Positions 25,220 to 34,336 of a stretch of DNA of 64,000 nucleotides are shown piece by piece (position 1 is the stretch's first letter; every line of letters starts with the position of its first letter). The notes under the pieces were generated by a model. The model had not been told where the DNA came from. It ran no database searches and saw nothing but the letters and a program-made list of their open reading frames with translations. The stretch comes from Phycisphaeraceae bacterium. Its GTDB lineage: Bacteria; Planctomycetota; Phycisphaerae; Phycisphaerales; Phycisphaeraceae. The position numbers and the translations under genes are program-made. The stretch covers positions 186,001-250,000 of the forward strand of contig JADZCR010000003.1 of NCBI GenBank assembly GCA_020851465.1, in the 5' to 3' direction.

Positions 25220-27379
25220 ATGCCCCGCGATATACCCGTTGGTAATGGTCAGATGCTGGTCACCTACGACCAGTCGTATCAGATTCGTGACTTATATTTC
25301 CCTCACGTCGGCCAGGAAAACCACGCCGGGGCGGGGCCTTGCCGATTCGGCGTGTGGTCGCAGTTACTTCGCGGCTCCGAAACCGATCGACGAAAGCGGC
25401 GATTGTTCTGGACTAACCAAGGCTGGCGGATTCAGTTGCGCTACCAGCCGGATACGCTCGCCACTGATGCCCTGCTTACGCATGAGGAGATGGGCCTCGA
25501 ATTGCGCTGCTGCGATGTCGTGGACTTTCACCGACCGATTCTCGTCCGCCGGATTGAGGTCACGAATCTCACCGATCAGGATCGGGAGGTACACCTCTTT
25601 CATCATCATGACTTCAATATGTACGGGACCAAGGTCGGAGACACCGCCTACTTCGACCCGCAACTGCGCTGCCTGATCCACTACCGAACGAATCGCTATC
25701 TGATGGCGACCTGGCATGCGGACGGCGAGCAACGCATCGACGAATACGCAACGGGGACCGCCGGCTTCAAGGGTGCTGAGGGCACCTGGCGCGATGCAGA
25801 GGACGGACACCTGGGGAACAACGGCATCGCTCAGGGCGCGGTGGACTCAACAATGATGCTCCAGCTGGCGATGGGGCCCAACGCCAAGCGCATCGCCTAT
25901 CTCGTCATCGGAGCGGGCTACAAATACGACGACATCGAGGAACTTCATCGCTTTCTGCACCGTGAAGGGCCGCAGGGTGTCATCAACCGCACAACGTCGT
26001 ATTGGCGGCTGTGGGTCGGTGCTGCGAAATCAGATTTCCCCGAATCGGGCACCGGCGGGCCAACCGAAGCCGTCGTGAATCTTTTCAAACGCTCGCTGCT
26101 GGTGGTTCGTACGCAGATCGACAACATCACCGGGGCGATCATCGCAGCCAACGACTCGGACATCATGCAGTTCAGCCGCGACACGTACAGCTATCTCTGG
26201 CCTCGCGACGGCGCTCTGGTAGCCTCGTCGCTCGATGCTGCGGGATTCCCGGATGTGGCGCGTTCGTTCTATTCACTCTGTGCCAAGATCATCACCGAGC
26301 AGGGTTATTTCCTGCATAAATACAACCCCGATTGCAGCCCCGCCTCAAGCTGGCATCCGTGGGTGAGCATGGGTAAGCCGCAACTGCCCATTCAGGAGGA
26401 CGAGACCGCGCTAGTGCTCTGGGCATTGTGGAAGCACTTTGTTCGTTACCGGGATATTGAGTTTGTCAGGCCGCTGTGGATGAATCTCATCACTCGTGCC
26501 GCGGATTTTCTCGTGCGTTTCCGTGATCCCGACAGCCACCTGCCGCTGCCGAGCTACGACCTATGGGAAGAGCGATGGGGCATTCACGCCTTCACCGTGG
26601 CGACGGTGTATGCGGGACTCGAAGCAGCTCATCAGTTCGCGGTCTGTTTCGGAGATAAGCCCCGCGCTGCGACTTACAAGACCGCTGCTAACGAAGTGCG
26701 TGAAGCTTTTTGCTCGCACTTCTGGTCGGCTGAACATGATCGGTTCCTTCGCCGCATCGTACCTCTGGATCACGACCGCACGGCGCGGCTGATGGCCGAA
26801 GTCATGGCCGGCCGCGCTCCCAAGCCCGATCAGGCTGAGGGTGCAGTGGACTCCGGCGAACACCCCATCGAACGCGACACCGTGATTGACAGCTCGATGT
26901 ATGCGATTTTCGCCATGGGTCTGCTGGACGTTCACGACACGCGCGTCGAAAAGACGATGCGAGCAATCGAGTCGCGGCTATGGGTCAAGACCGATGTCGG
27001 CGGGCTGGCACGCTATGAAAGCGACTACTACCAGGCAGTCACCACCGAATTCAATCAGGTGCCTGGCAACCCGTGGTTCATCTGCACCTTGTGGCTGGCG
27101 GACTGGAAAATCGCTCGGGCGAGAACTCAGGACGAGTTGCGGGAGGCACTGCCAATCCTCGATTGGGCGGCAAGCCATGCGTTGCCCTCAGGGATACTCG
27201 CCGAGCAGGTTCATCCGAACACCAACGCTCCGTTGTCGGTTTCACCCCTGACGTGGAGCCACGCCACCGTGATCTCAACGCTGATGAGTTACCTGGGCAA
27301 GCTGGAGAAGACCAACTGCTGCCCCACCTGCGGCCAACCACGACAGAGCACGGACGGCCATCAGGATGTCGCAGCGTGA
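25220..27379 (+). CDS. Glycoside hydrolase family 15 (glucoamylase-like) protein
   Basis: Predicted exo-acting alpha-glucosidase on starch, glycogen or trehalose-type substrates. The 719-residue product starts at ATG 25220, with AGGAG 6 nt upstream; an in-frame ATG lies 30 nt earlier. The N-terminal beta-sandwich (about 1-270) contains YFPHVGQENHAG. The (alpha/alpha)6 barrel contains FSRDTYSYLWPRDGALVASS, the candidate general acid in LWEERWGIHAFT, and VTTEFNQVPGNPWFI near the second catalytic position. It has no signal peptide, so intracellular polysaccharide turnover is likely. The tail ends with an unusual NCCPTCGQP zinc-knuckle half. It diverges from the enolase operon. Confidence 0.85.
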   Translation: MPRDIPVGNGQMLVTYDQSYQIRDLYFPHVGQENHAGAGPCRFGVWSQLLRGSETDRRKRRLFWTNQGWRIQLRYQPDTLATDALLTHEEMGLELRCCDVVDFHRPILVRRIEVTNLTDQDREVHLFHHHDFNMYGTKVGDTAYFDPQLRCLIHYRTNRYLMATWHADGEQRIDEYATGTAGFKGAEGTWRDAEDGHLGNNGIAQGAVDSTMMLQLAMGPNAKRIAYLVIGAGYKYDDIEELHRFLHREGPQGVINRTTSYWRLWVGAAKSDFPESGTGGPTEAVVNLFKRSLLVVRTQIDNITGAIIAANDSDIMQFSRDTYSYLWPRDGALVASSLDAAGFPDVARSFYSLCAKIITEQGYFLHKYNPDCSPASSWHPWVSMGKPQLPIQEDETALVLWALWKHFVRYRDIEFVRPLWMNLITRAADFLVRFRDPDSHLPLPSYDLWEERWGIHAFTVATVYAGLEAAHQFAVCFGDKPRAATYKTAANEVREAFCSHFWSAEHDRFLRRIVPLDHDRTARLMAEVMAGRAPKPDQAEGAVDSGEHPIERDTVIDSSMYAIFAMGLLDVHDTRVEKTMRAIESRLWVKTDVGGLARYESDYYQAVTTEFNQVPGNPWFICTLWLADWKIARARTQDELREALPILDWAASHALPSGILAEQVHPNTNAPLSVSPLTWSHATVISTLMSYLGKLEKTNCCPTCGQPRQSTDGHQDVAA

Positions 27380-27473
27380 TCGGCCTGATGATTGCAAAGA
27401 TATTGAGAATCATAGAAATTCCATTGCGACGAGAGCCGCTTCGTGCTCCGGCGCGATTCTGCGGGCGGTTCGG

Positions 27474-27501
27474 TTGCTAAATGTAAAGCTGCCGCGATAA
27501 T
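27474..27501 (+). promoter_or_regulatory. Candidate promoter of the first pilus ATPase gene
   Basis: TTGCTA (27474-27479, four of six to TTGACA) and GATAAT (27496-27501, five of six to TATAAT) are spaced by 16 bp. Transcription would begin near 27508, giving a leader of about 62 nt that contains the hairpin at 27521-27556. Confidence 0.45.
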
Positions 27502-27520
27502 AAAGGTGCGTTCACCCGCC

Positions 27521-27556
27521 TGTGTCATTCCCCGCCGGGGAATCAATAACGACACA
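27521..27556 (+). promoter_or_regulatory. Leader hairpin upstream of the pilus ATPase ribosome-binding site
   Basis: TGTGTC (27521-27526) pairs with GACACA (27551-27556). The adjoining ATTCCCC (27527-27533) pairs with GGGGAAT (27537-27543) over a 3-nt loop. This makes thirteen perfect pairs with a one-sided 7-nt bulge. The Shine-Dalgarno GAGG (27562-27565) follows 5 nt later. Either an attenuator, an mRNA 5' stabiliser or a protein/ligand-binding leader. Confidence 0.5.
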
Positions 27557-27570
27557 CCTTCGAGGTTTTG

Positions 27571-29334
27571 ATGGCCCGCACCCGCCGGAAACTCGGTGAA
27601 ATCCTCAGGCAATGGGGCCGCTTGACCGAGCAGCAGCTCGATGAAGCGCTCAAGATTCAGCAAGGTCAGCGCAGCAAGCGCATTGGCGAGCTGTTGGTCG
27701 AGCTTGGCTACGTGGGTGATACCGACGTCGCCAAGGCACTAGCCAGTCAGTTCGACATGGAATACATCGACCTTGACCTGCCCGACGCGGTCAAGAAGGA
27801 AAACATGCAGTTGCTGCCGCGTGATCTGATCAAGCGGTATCTCGTACTGCCCATGTCGAAGGAAAATGGCCGGCTCAAGATCATCATCCACGACCCGATG
27901 GATCTTGACACGCTCGACAATCTGCGATTCCGGCTCAACTGTGAGCTGGACACCGCGCTGGGGTCGAAGAAGAAAATTCGAGACTACATCGAGCGCGTGC
28001 TCAGCGAAACACAGGCGAGCATTGACCGACTGACACAGGATCTGAGCGTGGACGCCTCGGTGGATCGAGGCGCATCGCTGGATGCCGGCGCGTCAATCGA
28101 CAAGGACGCGGGAGAAGAGACCGCCACTGAGGCCGATGCCGCCCCGATCATCCGATTGGTCAATCAGGTCATCGCCGAAGCTGTGAGTATGCGTGCCAGC
28201 GATATTCACATCGAACCTTTTGCCGACCGTGTGCGTCTGCGCTATCGCATCGACGGCGTCTGTCATGAACGTGACCGCATACCCAAGCGCACGCAAGGCG
28301 CGGTGGTCGCTCGCTTGAAAATCATCGCCGGCGTGAAGATCGAGGAAAAGCGCATTCCGCAGTCAGGCCGTATCAAACTCAAGATCGAAGACAAATGGGT
28401 GGACTTCCGTTTTGAAGTCTGTCCGATGTATCACGGCGAGAGCTGCGTGCTGCGTATTCTCCGGCCGGATTCGGTTCGGCTGGGTCTCGAAAACCTCGGT
28501 CTGCGCTCCGACACACTCGATTTGTTCAACAAGGTGATCCGTCGTCCCAACGGCATCTTCCTGGTCACCGGGCCAACCGGATCAGGTAAAACAACCACGC
28601 TCTACTCAGCACTCAACGTGCTCAATCGACCTGACAAGAAAATCATCACTGCGGAAGATCCCGTGGAGTACAACTTCAAGGGAATCAACCAGTGCCAGAT
28701 CAATGAAACCATCGGCCTGACATTCGCCAAGGTGCTCCGCGCGATGCTGCGACAGGCACCCAACATCGTGCTCGTCGGTGAAATTCGAGATAAGGAAGTC
28801 GCCGACGTCGCCATTCAGGCCGCACTGACCGGCCACCTGGTTTTCAGCACACTGCACACCAACGATGCGCCGTCAGCCATCACCCGACTGACCGACATGG
28901 GCGTCAAGCCTTTCCTCGTCGCCAGCTCGATTCAGGCTGTGCTCGCGCAGCGACTCGTGCGTATTCTGTGTGAAAATTGCAAAGCACCCGACACCAATCC
29001 GGACCGTAAATTACTGCGACTCTGCGGTTTTACGCCGCAGGAACTCGAAGGCCAAACCATCTACAAGGCTGTCGGTTGCCCCAAATGCAGTAACACCGGC
29101 TATCGCGGCCGACGCGGTATCTATGAAATGATGCTGATGAACTCGGAGATCCGCGAGCTTGCCTTCAAACGGGCACCGTTGAATCAGCTCCGCAGTGCGG
29201 CATTGGCTTCAGGCATGCGAAACCTGCTCGGCGACGGCAAACTCAAAATTCTCGACGGGAAGACGACCCCTGATGAAATCTCACGCATTACACAGGTCGA
29301 GGGTGTCGTCGATACCGAAGAAGATGCGGCATAA
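27571..29334 (+). CDS. PilB/GspE-type assembly ATPase with MshEN domain (copy 1)
   Basis: Hexameric cytoplasmic ATPase that powers pilin or pseudopilin polymerisation. The 587-residue product begins with tandem MshEN motifs (KLGEILRQWGRLTEQQLDEA and RIGELLVELGYVGDTDVAKA, each followed by a Q), known in MshE to bind c-di-GMP. The core has Walker A GPTGSGKTTT, Asp box ITAEDPVEY, Walker B NIVLVGEIRD, His box STLHTNDAPS and a zinc tetracysteine (CENC and CPKC). The usual LRQDPD before Walker B reads LRQAPN, a small oddity. ATG 27571 has GAGG at 5 nt; a TTG just before it is less likely. It is followed by pilT and a second copy. Confidence 0.9.
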   Translation: MARTRRKLGEILRQWGRLTEQQLDEALKIQQGQRSKRIGELLVELGYVGDTDVAKALASQFDMEYIDLDLPDAVKKENMQLLPRDLIKRYLVLPMSKENGRLKIIIHDPMDLDTLDNLRFRLNCELDTALGSKKKIRDYIERVLSETQASIDRLTQDLSVDASVDRGASLDAGASIDKDAGEETATEADAAPIIRLVNQVIAEAVSMRASDIHIEPFADRVRLRYRIDGVCHERDRIPKRTQGAVVARLKIIAGVKIEEKRIPQSGRIKLKIEDKWVDFRFEVCPMYHGESCVLRILRPDSVRLGLENLGLRSDTLDLFNKVIRRPNGIFLVTGPTGSGKTTTLYSALNVLNRPDKKIITAEDPVEYNFKGINQCQINETIGLTFAKVLRAMLRQAPNIVLVGEIRDKEVADVAIQAALTGHLVFSTLHTNDAPSAITRLTDMGVKPFLVASSIQAVLAQRLVRILCENCKAPDTNPDRKLLRLCGFTPQELEGQTIYKAVGCPKCSNTGYRGRRGIYEMMLMNSEIRELAFKRAPLNQLRSAALASGMRNLLGDGKLKILDGKTTPDEISRITQVEGVVDTEEDAA

Positions 29335-29402
29335 CCCACGAAACGAATCATCACCAACGTCAAGGGGAACGAATTCTATCGAGAGCAAGGAGCAAAGATT
29401 CA

Positions 29403-29473
29403 CGGGAGCGATTGGTCATGATCCCGCTTTGCAGAAATGTTGATTCAGGTACTTCAGCCAAATGACGCTCCCG
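29403..29473 (+). promoter_or_regulatory. Long-range pairing with an alternative partner upstream of pilT
   Basis: CGGGAGCG (29403-29410) is perfectly complementary to CGCTCCCG (29466-29473). Its first five bases can instead pair with TCCCG (29422-29426). The two pairings exclude each other, in a 179-bp gap between the first ATPase gene and pilT. This resembles a switchable leader but is based on complementarity alone. Confidence 0.25.
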
Positions 29474-29513
29474 CCTCGATAATCTCGGAAACCCGCCAGC
29501 CAAGCGAGCCGAT

Positions 29514-30638
29514 ATGTCCAGCCTTCAGATTGACCGACTCCTCGAGACCGCCATCAAACAGAAAGCCAGTGACCTTCACCTGGCGGTCGGCAAGCCGCCT
29601 ACGCTCCGCATGCGTGGACGGCTGATCGAGCTGCGAACCAAAACTCTCGAACCAGCCGATACCGTCGCTCTGATGAAGGCCATCGCCCCTGAACGGGCAC
29701 AGACCGAGCTTCAAGAAGAACAAGGATCAGACTTCGGTTTCGCGTTCGGCGAAGAAGCGCGTTTCCGTGTTTCAATCTTCAAGCAGAAAGGAAACGTCGG
29801 CCTGGTGCTGCGACGTATTCCGACCGGCCTGCTGACCTTTGAGCAGATCGGCCTGCCTTCCATGATCTCGGAACTTTGCCGGCGGCCGCGCGGGCTGTTC
29901 CTCGTGACCGGCCCTACCGGATCGGGCAAGACGACGACGCTTGCATCGATGATCAACTACATCAACGAAAACCTTGATCGTCATATCATCACCATTGAAG
30001 ACCCGGTCGAGTACTACCACCCGCATAAAAAGAGCTTGGTCAACCAGCGTGAAGTCGGCGTCGATGTACCCAGCTTTTCCGAGGCGCTCCGCCGAGCACT
30101 GCGTCAAGACCCTGACTGCATGATGGTCGGTGAAATGCGCGACCTGGAGACGATTGAGTCCGCGATCCGGGCAGCCGAAACCGGCCACCTGGTATTCGGC
30201 ACGCTGCACACCACAGGCGCATCGGGCACGATCAACCGAATCATCGATGCGTTTCCGGTCAACCAACAGGCGCAGATCCGTGTTCAGTTGAGCACGAGTC
30301 TGATCTCGGTTCTCAGCCAGCAACTCATGCCGCGGGCGGATAAACCGGGCATGGTGGCAGCTTATGAGTTCATGGTGGTCACGCCTGCGGTCTCAAACCT
30401 CATCCGTGAGAATAAAACCTTCCGAATTGACTCGGCGATCCAAACCGGGAAAAAGTTCGGCATGCAGTTGCTTGATGACCACTTATGGGACCTTTACACG
30501 CGACAGGTTATCGCTGCGGATGAGATGATCGACAAGAGCAAAAATCCTTCAGCTCTGATCGAAAAGGTCCACGCGGCTGGGGGAACCATCGGCCGTACCG
30601 AGCTTGACACCCCCGAAGACCCGGTTCCTGGTGGATAA
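29514..30638 (+). CDS. pilT: Twitching motility retraction ATPase PilT
   Basis: Hexameric ATPase that depolymerises type IV pili. The 374-residue product has the PilT N-terminal domain (ASDLHLAVGKPPTLRMRGRL), Walker A GPTGSGKTTT, Asp box IITIEDPVEYYHPHKKSL, Walker B MMVGEMRD, His box GTLHTTGASGTINRIID and FPVNQQAQIRVQLSTSLISV. The retraction signature usually read as AIRNLIRE is AVSNLIRE here. It is shorter than the PilB-type genes and lacks the MshEN domain and zinc tetracysteine, as expected. A retraction ATPase in this locus argues for a dynamic pilus rather than only a secretion pseudopilus. Confidence 0.92.
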   Translation: MSSLQIDRLLETAIKQKASDLHLAVGKPPTLRMRGRLIELRTKTLEPADTVALMKAIAPERAQTELQEEQGSDFGFAFGEEARFRVSIFKQKGNVGLVLRRIPTGLLTFEQIGLPSMISELCRRPRGLFLVTGPTGSGKTTTLASMINYINENLDRHIITIEDPVEYYHPHKKSLVNQREVGVDVPSFSEALRRALRQDPDCMMVGEMRDLETIESAIRAAETGHLVFGTLHTTGASGTINRIIDAFPVNQQAQIRVQLSTSLISVLSQQLMPRADKPGMVAAYEFMVVTPAVSNLIRENKTFRIDSAIQTGKKFGMQLLDDHLWDLYTRQVIAADEMIDKSKNPSALIEKVHAAGGTIGRTELDTPEDPVPGG

Positions 30639-31055
30639 CGCTTTGACGTTAATTCGCCTCCGCCCCCCAGCCTACTTCCATCCTCTGAACCAGCGAAAAC
30701 CGACACCCGCCTGAGATGATAAATCCAAAAAACGAGCGTAAAACAGATTTTCCAGAAGTGATACAGCTAATCAAGTGTCACGACCTCCTGTTGACTTATT
30801 TATAAATTGCTGTATTTGCTATTGAAATGCTATAGAGAAGTAATCTAAACTTCGATAAAACAGTATTCATTCGATCCTTCCCGCCAGTAAGCCTGCCTGA
30901 AACATCCGCCTGAAATTACGAATTAGACGCTAAGTTTTGAAAATACGATAGATGCGAATAGGACAATTAGATAACAAACAGATGTAAAAGACGAATATTG
31001 AGTGAATTTCGTCGTGAATTACTAAAAACTGGGTCTGTCGTTGCGAGAGTGAGTC
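30639..31055 (+). promoter_or_regulatory. AT-rich 417-bp intergenic region before the second pilus ATPase
   Basis: This is the longest gene-free stretch of the window and is visibly AT-rich compared with its surroundings. It includes an extended -10-like TGCTATAGA (30828-30836) and, nearby, TTGACT (30791-30796) without a well-spaced -10. Transcription from near 30843 would leave a leader of over 200 nt. A 29-codon ATG frame (30716-30805) exists but has no supporting signal. No tRNA, riboswitch family or repeat was recognised. Confidence 0.4.
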
Positions 31056-32918
31056 ATGGCCGAAACCCCGCAGCCCAAAACCGCCCCCACTCCCACCAAG
31101 CCTGTCTCGGCTGGTGGTAAACCGGCTTCTCCTGCAGCAGCCGGATCAGGTACTGCTGCCCCCGCCGCCGCAAAATCCGGCATGCCTCCCGTCAGTGAGC
31201 TTAAGGGGCGGAAAATTGGCCGCATCCTTACCAAGATGGGTAAGGTTACCCGTGAGCAGGTCAACGAAGCCCTTCAGATTCAGACTCAGCGGCGGCTACC
31301 GCTTGGCCAGCTTCTCATTGAGCTTGGTTACGTCACGGACAATGACGTGAACCTTGCCCTTGCCGCCCAGGTCGGCATGGAGACTCAGGATCTCGACCAA
31401 CTGGAGATTCCTCAGTCGGTCATTGATGTATTGCCCCCTGAAACTGCCATCGCCTATCAGGTGGTGCCGCTGGCGTATGACGCGACTACCAATCCCAAGA
31501 CGCTGACCGTCGCCCTCAAGAACGCCAGTAACTTCCGCGCTGTGGACGACCTGCGTCTGCTGATGGGCTACAACGTCAAGCCCGTCGTCGCGGACCCGGC
31601 GCAGGTCGATAAGCTCATCGCCAAGCATTACTCCAAAGAAGAGGAGTCGCTGGCTGACCTCATCTCCACCATTTCCGGCGATGCAAAACTCGAGGAACTC
31701 GCCGACCGCGGCGAATCTATCGACCTTCAGGATCTCATCGATGCGGCTGAGGACAACAAGGTCAAGCGTCTGCTCAACCTCGTGCTCATGCAGGCGATCA
31801 AGGACAAAGCTTCGGACGTTCACTTTGAGCCGTTTGAAGACGAATTCAAGATGCGTTACCGCATCGACGGCGTCCTTTACGAGATGATCCCCCCGCCGAA
31901 GTATCTGGCGCTGCCGATCGTCAGCCGCGTGAAAGTCATGTCGAACCTCGACATCGCCGAGCGACGACTGCCGCAGGACGGCCGCATCGAGCTGACGGTC
32001 GGAGGCAGCCCTGTCGATCTGCGTGTTGCCGTCCTGCCGACGATGTTTGGTGAGTCGGTCGTGATGCGTGTTCTGGATCGCTCGAACGTCGCATTAGACC
32101 TGGGGAAAGTCGGCCTTCGCCCCGACGATCTTGAAGTATTCCGGCAACTCATCGGCAAGCCCAACGGCATCGTCATCGTCACCGGCCCGACAGGTTCAGG
32201 TAAGACCACCACGCTCTATGCTGCGTTGAACGAACTCAACGTGATCGACACCAAAATCCTCACCGCGGAAGACCCCGTCGAATACGACATCGACGGTCTC
32301 TGCCAGGTGCAGATCAACACCGCGGTCGGACTGACTTTCGCCAAGGCACTGCGCAGCTTTCTCCGCCAAGACCCCGATATCGTGCTCGTCGGTGAAACCC
32401 GCGACCTCGAAACTGCGCAGATCGCGGTGCAGGCATCGCTCACCGGCCACCTCGTGTTCACCACGCTGCACACCAACGACGCGCCCAGCTCCATCGCGCG
32501 TCTGCTCGATCTGGGGCTGGAGACCTTCCTCATCACCGCGACGATCGAAGGCGTCGTGGCGCAGCGACTGGTCAAGAAAATCTGCGCTCGCTGCAAGGAG
32601 CCTTACCACCCTTCGGAAGAGCAACTCATGGAGCTGGCCTTGTCGCCTGAGGATGTGCAGGGGCGGCAGTTCTATCGCGGTCGCGGCTGCGATTTCTGCA
32701 ATCAGTCGGGCTACAAAGGCCGAATGGGCATATTCGAAATCATGACGCTCGATGACACGATGCGCGAGCTGGTGATGCAGAACGCATCGAGTCAGATTCT
32801 TCGCGATGAGGCCCGTAAACGCGGGATGCGAACGCTGCGTCAGAGCGGCCTGATGGCGATATTCGACGGCCAGACAACGATCGACGAAGTGGTACGGGAA
32901 ACGATGGAGGAAACGTAA
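31056..32918 (+). CDS. pilB: PilB/GspE-type assembly ATPase with MshEN domain (copy 2)
   Basis: Second assembly ATPase, 620 residues. An Ala/Pro/Lys-rich disordered extension (about 1-48) precedes tandem MshEN motifs (KIGRILTKMGKVTREQVNEA and PLGQLLIELGYVTDNDVNLA). The core carries Walker A GPTGSGKTTT, Asp box LTAEDPVEYDIDG, LRQDPDIVLVGETRD (Ile of the usual GEIRD is Thr), TTLHTNDAPSSIAR, and zinc cysteines CARC and CDFC. It directly precedes the pilC-like platform gene and the pseudopilin operon, so it is the likely motor for that set. It is clearly paralogous to the ATPase 3.5 kb upstream. Confidence 0.9.
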   Translation: MAETPQPKTAPTPTKPVSAGGKPASPAAAGSGTAAPAAAKSGMPPVSELKGRKIGRILTKMGKVTREQVNEALQIQTQRRLPLGQLLIELGYVTDNDVNLALAAQVGMETQDLDQLEIPQSVIDVLPPETAIAYQVVPLAYDATTNPKTLTVALKNASNFRAVDDLRLLMGYNVKPVVADPAQVDKLIAKHYSKEEESLADLISTISGDAKLEELADRGESIDLQDLIDAAEDNKVKRLLNLVLMQAIKDKASDVHFEPFEDEFKMRYRIDGVLYEMIPPPKYLALPIVSRVKVMSNLDIAERRLPQDGRIELTVGGSPVDLRVAVLPTMFGESVVMRVLDRSNVALDLGKVGLRPDDLEVFRQLIGKPNGIVIVTGPTGSGKTTTLYAALNELNVIDTKILTAEDPVEYDIDGLCQVQINTAVGLTFAKALRSFLRQDPDIVLVGETRDLETAQIAVQASLTGHLVFTTLHTNDAPSSIARLLDLGLETFLITATIEGVVAQRLVKKICARCKEPYHPSEEQLMELALSPEDVQGRQFYRGRGCDFCNQSGYKGRMGIFEIMTLDDTMRELVMQNASSQILRDEARKRGMRTLRQSGLMAIFDGQTTIDEVVRETMEET

Positions 32919-32987
32919 GTGCGCAGCTCCGCTTAATCACGGAGTTGCGGCCCGGAACGCCAAACTGAACGCCAATAGGAGTCTGCC

Positions 32988-34274
32988 ATGCCAACTTTTC
33001 AATATGAAGCACTGAACGAGGCCGGCAAACCGCAGAAAGCGACGATCACCGCCAACAACAGTGAGGACGCGATCGCCAAGATCCGCGCTCAGGGACTTTT
33101 TCCCACCGCGGTTCGAGAGCAGAAAGTTAAAAAAGGCAAGCCGGGTTCCTCAACCATTGCCGCCTCCGCTGGCGGTAAGGGGGACTGGAAAAATATCTCG
33201 ATCAACATCGGCGGCGTCGGCCAGAAAGCACTGACCACCTTCACCCGTCAGATGTCAACCCTCCAGGACGCGGGACTGCCCATTCTTCGCTCGCTGGCGA
33301 TTCTCGAACAACAGCAGAAACCAGGCCTGTTCAAAAACATCATCAACGGTGTTCACGAGGACGTGTCCGGCGGTTCGACGCTCTCCGACGCGATGGCCAA
33401 GCATCCCAAGGCCTTCGATAAGCTCTACACCAAGATGATCGCCGCCGGTGAAGTCGGCGGTGTGCTCGACGTGATCCTCCAACGACTCGCCGAGTTCATG
33501 GAAAAGGCAGCCAAACTCAAGAAGCGGATCATCGGTGCCATGATCTACCCGGCCGTGGTGCTCAGCGTCGCGGCTCTGATCGTGCTGGGCATCATGATCC
33601 TGATCGTGCCGAAGTTCGAGAAGATCTTTGATGACTTCAATACCACACTGCCGACGATGACGATGTTCCTCATCAACAGCAGCAAGTGGATCGGCGGGCG
33701 ACTCTATCCCGACCAGATGATTCCGGGCATCGTCTGGATTATCTTCTCGCCGATCGTGGTCTGGCTGGGGCTGAAGTTCGCCAGAAAGACGGCAGGCGGT
33801 AAGGCAGTCATCGACGCCGCGACACTCAAGATTCCCGTCGCCGGCAAACTCATCGCCAAATCCACCATCGCGCGGTTTACCCGGACACTGGGCACGCTCA
33901 TCAGTGCCGGCGTACCCATCCTCGATGCCATCAGCATCACCAAAGACACCACGGGTAATCACGTTTATGCCTCAGCCCTGGGCAAAGTGTACGACTCAGT
34001 TCGTCAGGGTGAGAGCTTTGCGGAACCGCTTCGTCAGGCGCGCGTTACCGACGCCATCGTCGTCAACATGATCGACGTCGGCGAAGAAACGGGCGACCTC
34101 GACAAAATGCTCACCAAGATCGCGGACAACTATGACGAAGAAGTGGACGTGATGGTCGCCAGCCTGATCTCCCTGCTCGAACCGATCATGGTGGTCGTGC
34201 TCGGCGGTATCGTCGGCTTCATCGTCATCGCGCTGTTCCTCCCGCTGGTGAAGCTCATCCAGACGCTGACTTGA
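32988..34274 (+). CDS. pilC: Type IV pilus / type II secretion platform protein PilC/GspF
   Basis: Polytopic inner-membrane platform that couples the assembly ATPase to pilin extraction. The 428-residue product has the N-terminal MPTFQYEALNEAGKPQKATI strand region and a linker, then two T2SSF domains. The first, about 95-215, contains FTRQMSTLQDAGLPILRSL; the second, about 295-420, contains FTRTLGTLISAGVPILDAI. Transmembrane helices lie at about 190-212, 245-265 and 395-420. AGGAG stands 6 nt before ATG. It follows the second ATPase by 69 bp and precedes the pseudopilin genes by 62 bp, so all probably form one operon. Confidence 0.93.
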   Translation: MPTFQYEALNEAGKPQKATITANNSEDAIAKIRAQGLFPTAVREQKVKKGKPGSSTIAASAGGKGDWKNISINIGGVGQKALTTFTRQMSTLQDAGLPILRSLAILEQQQKPGLFKNIINGVHEDVSGGSTLSDAMAKHPKAFDKLYTKMIAAGEVGGVLDVILQRLAEFMEKAAKLKKRIIGAMIYPAVVLSVAALIVLGIMILIVPKFEKIFDDFNTTLPTMTMFLINSSKWIGGRLYPDQMIPGIVWIIFSPIVVWLGLKFARKTAGGKAVIDAATLKIPVAGKLIAKSTIARFTRTLGTLISAGVPILDAISITKDTTGNHVYASALGKVYDSVRQGESFAEPLRQARVTDAIVVNMIDVGEETGDLDKMLTKIADNYDEEVDVMVASLISLLEPIMVVVLGGIVGFIVIALFLPLVKLIQTLT

Positions 34275-34336
34275 TCCTGACAGCAGCGCAGAGAAGTTTT
34301 GCCCCGGCGACCAACCGGATCAGACAAGGCTGAATC

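Noticed and set aside
30716..30805. 29-codon ATG frame in the AT-rich gap
   Set aside because: No Shine-Dalgarno or conserved feature; it overlaps the promoter region and is short enough to arise by chance.
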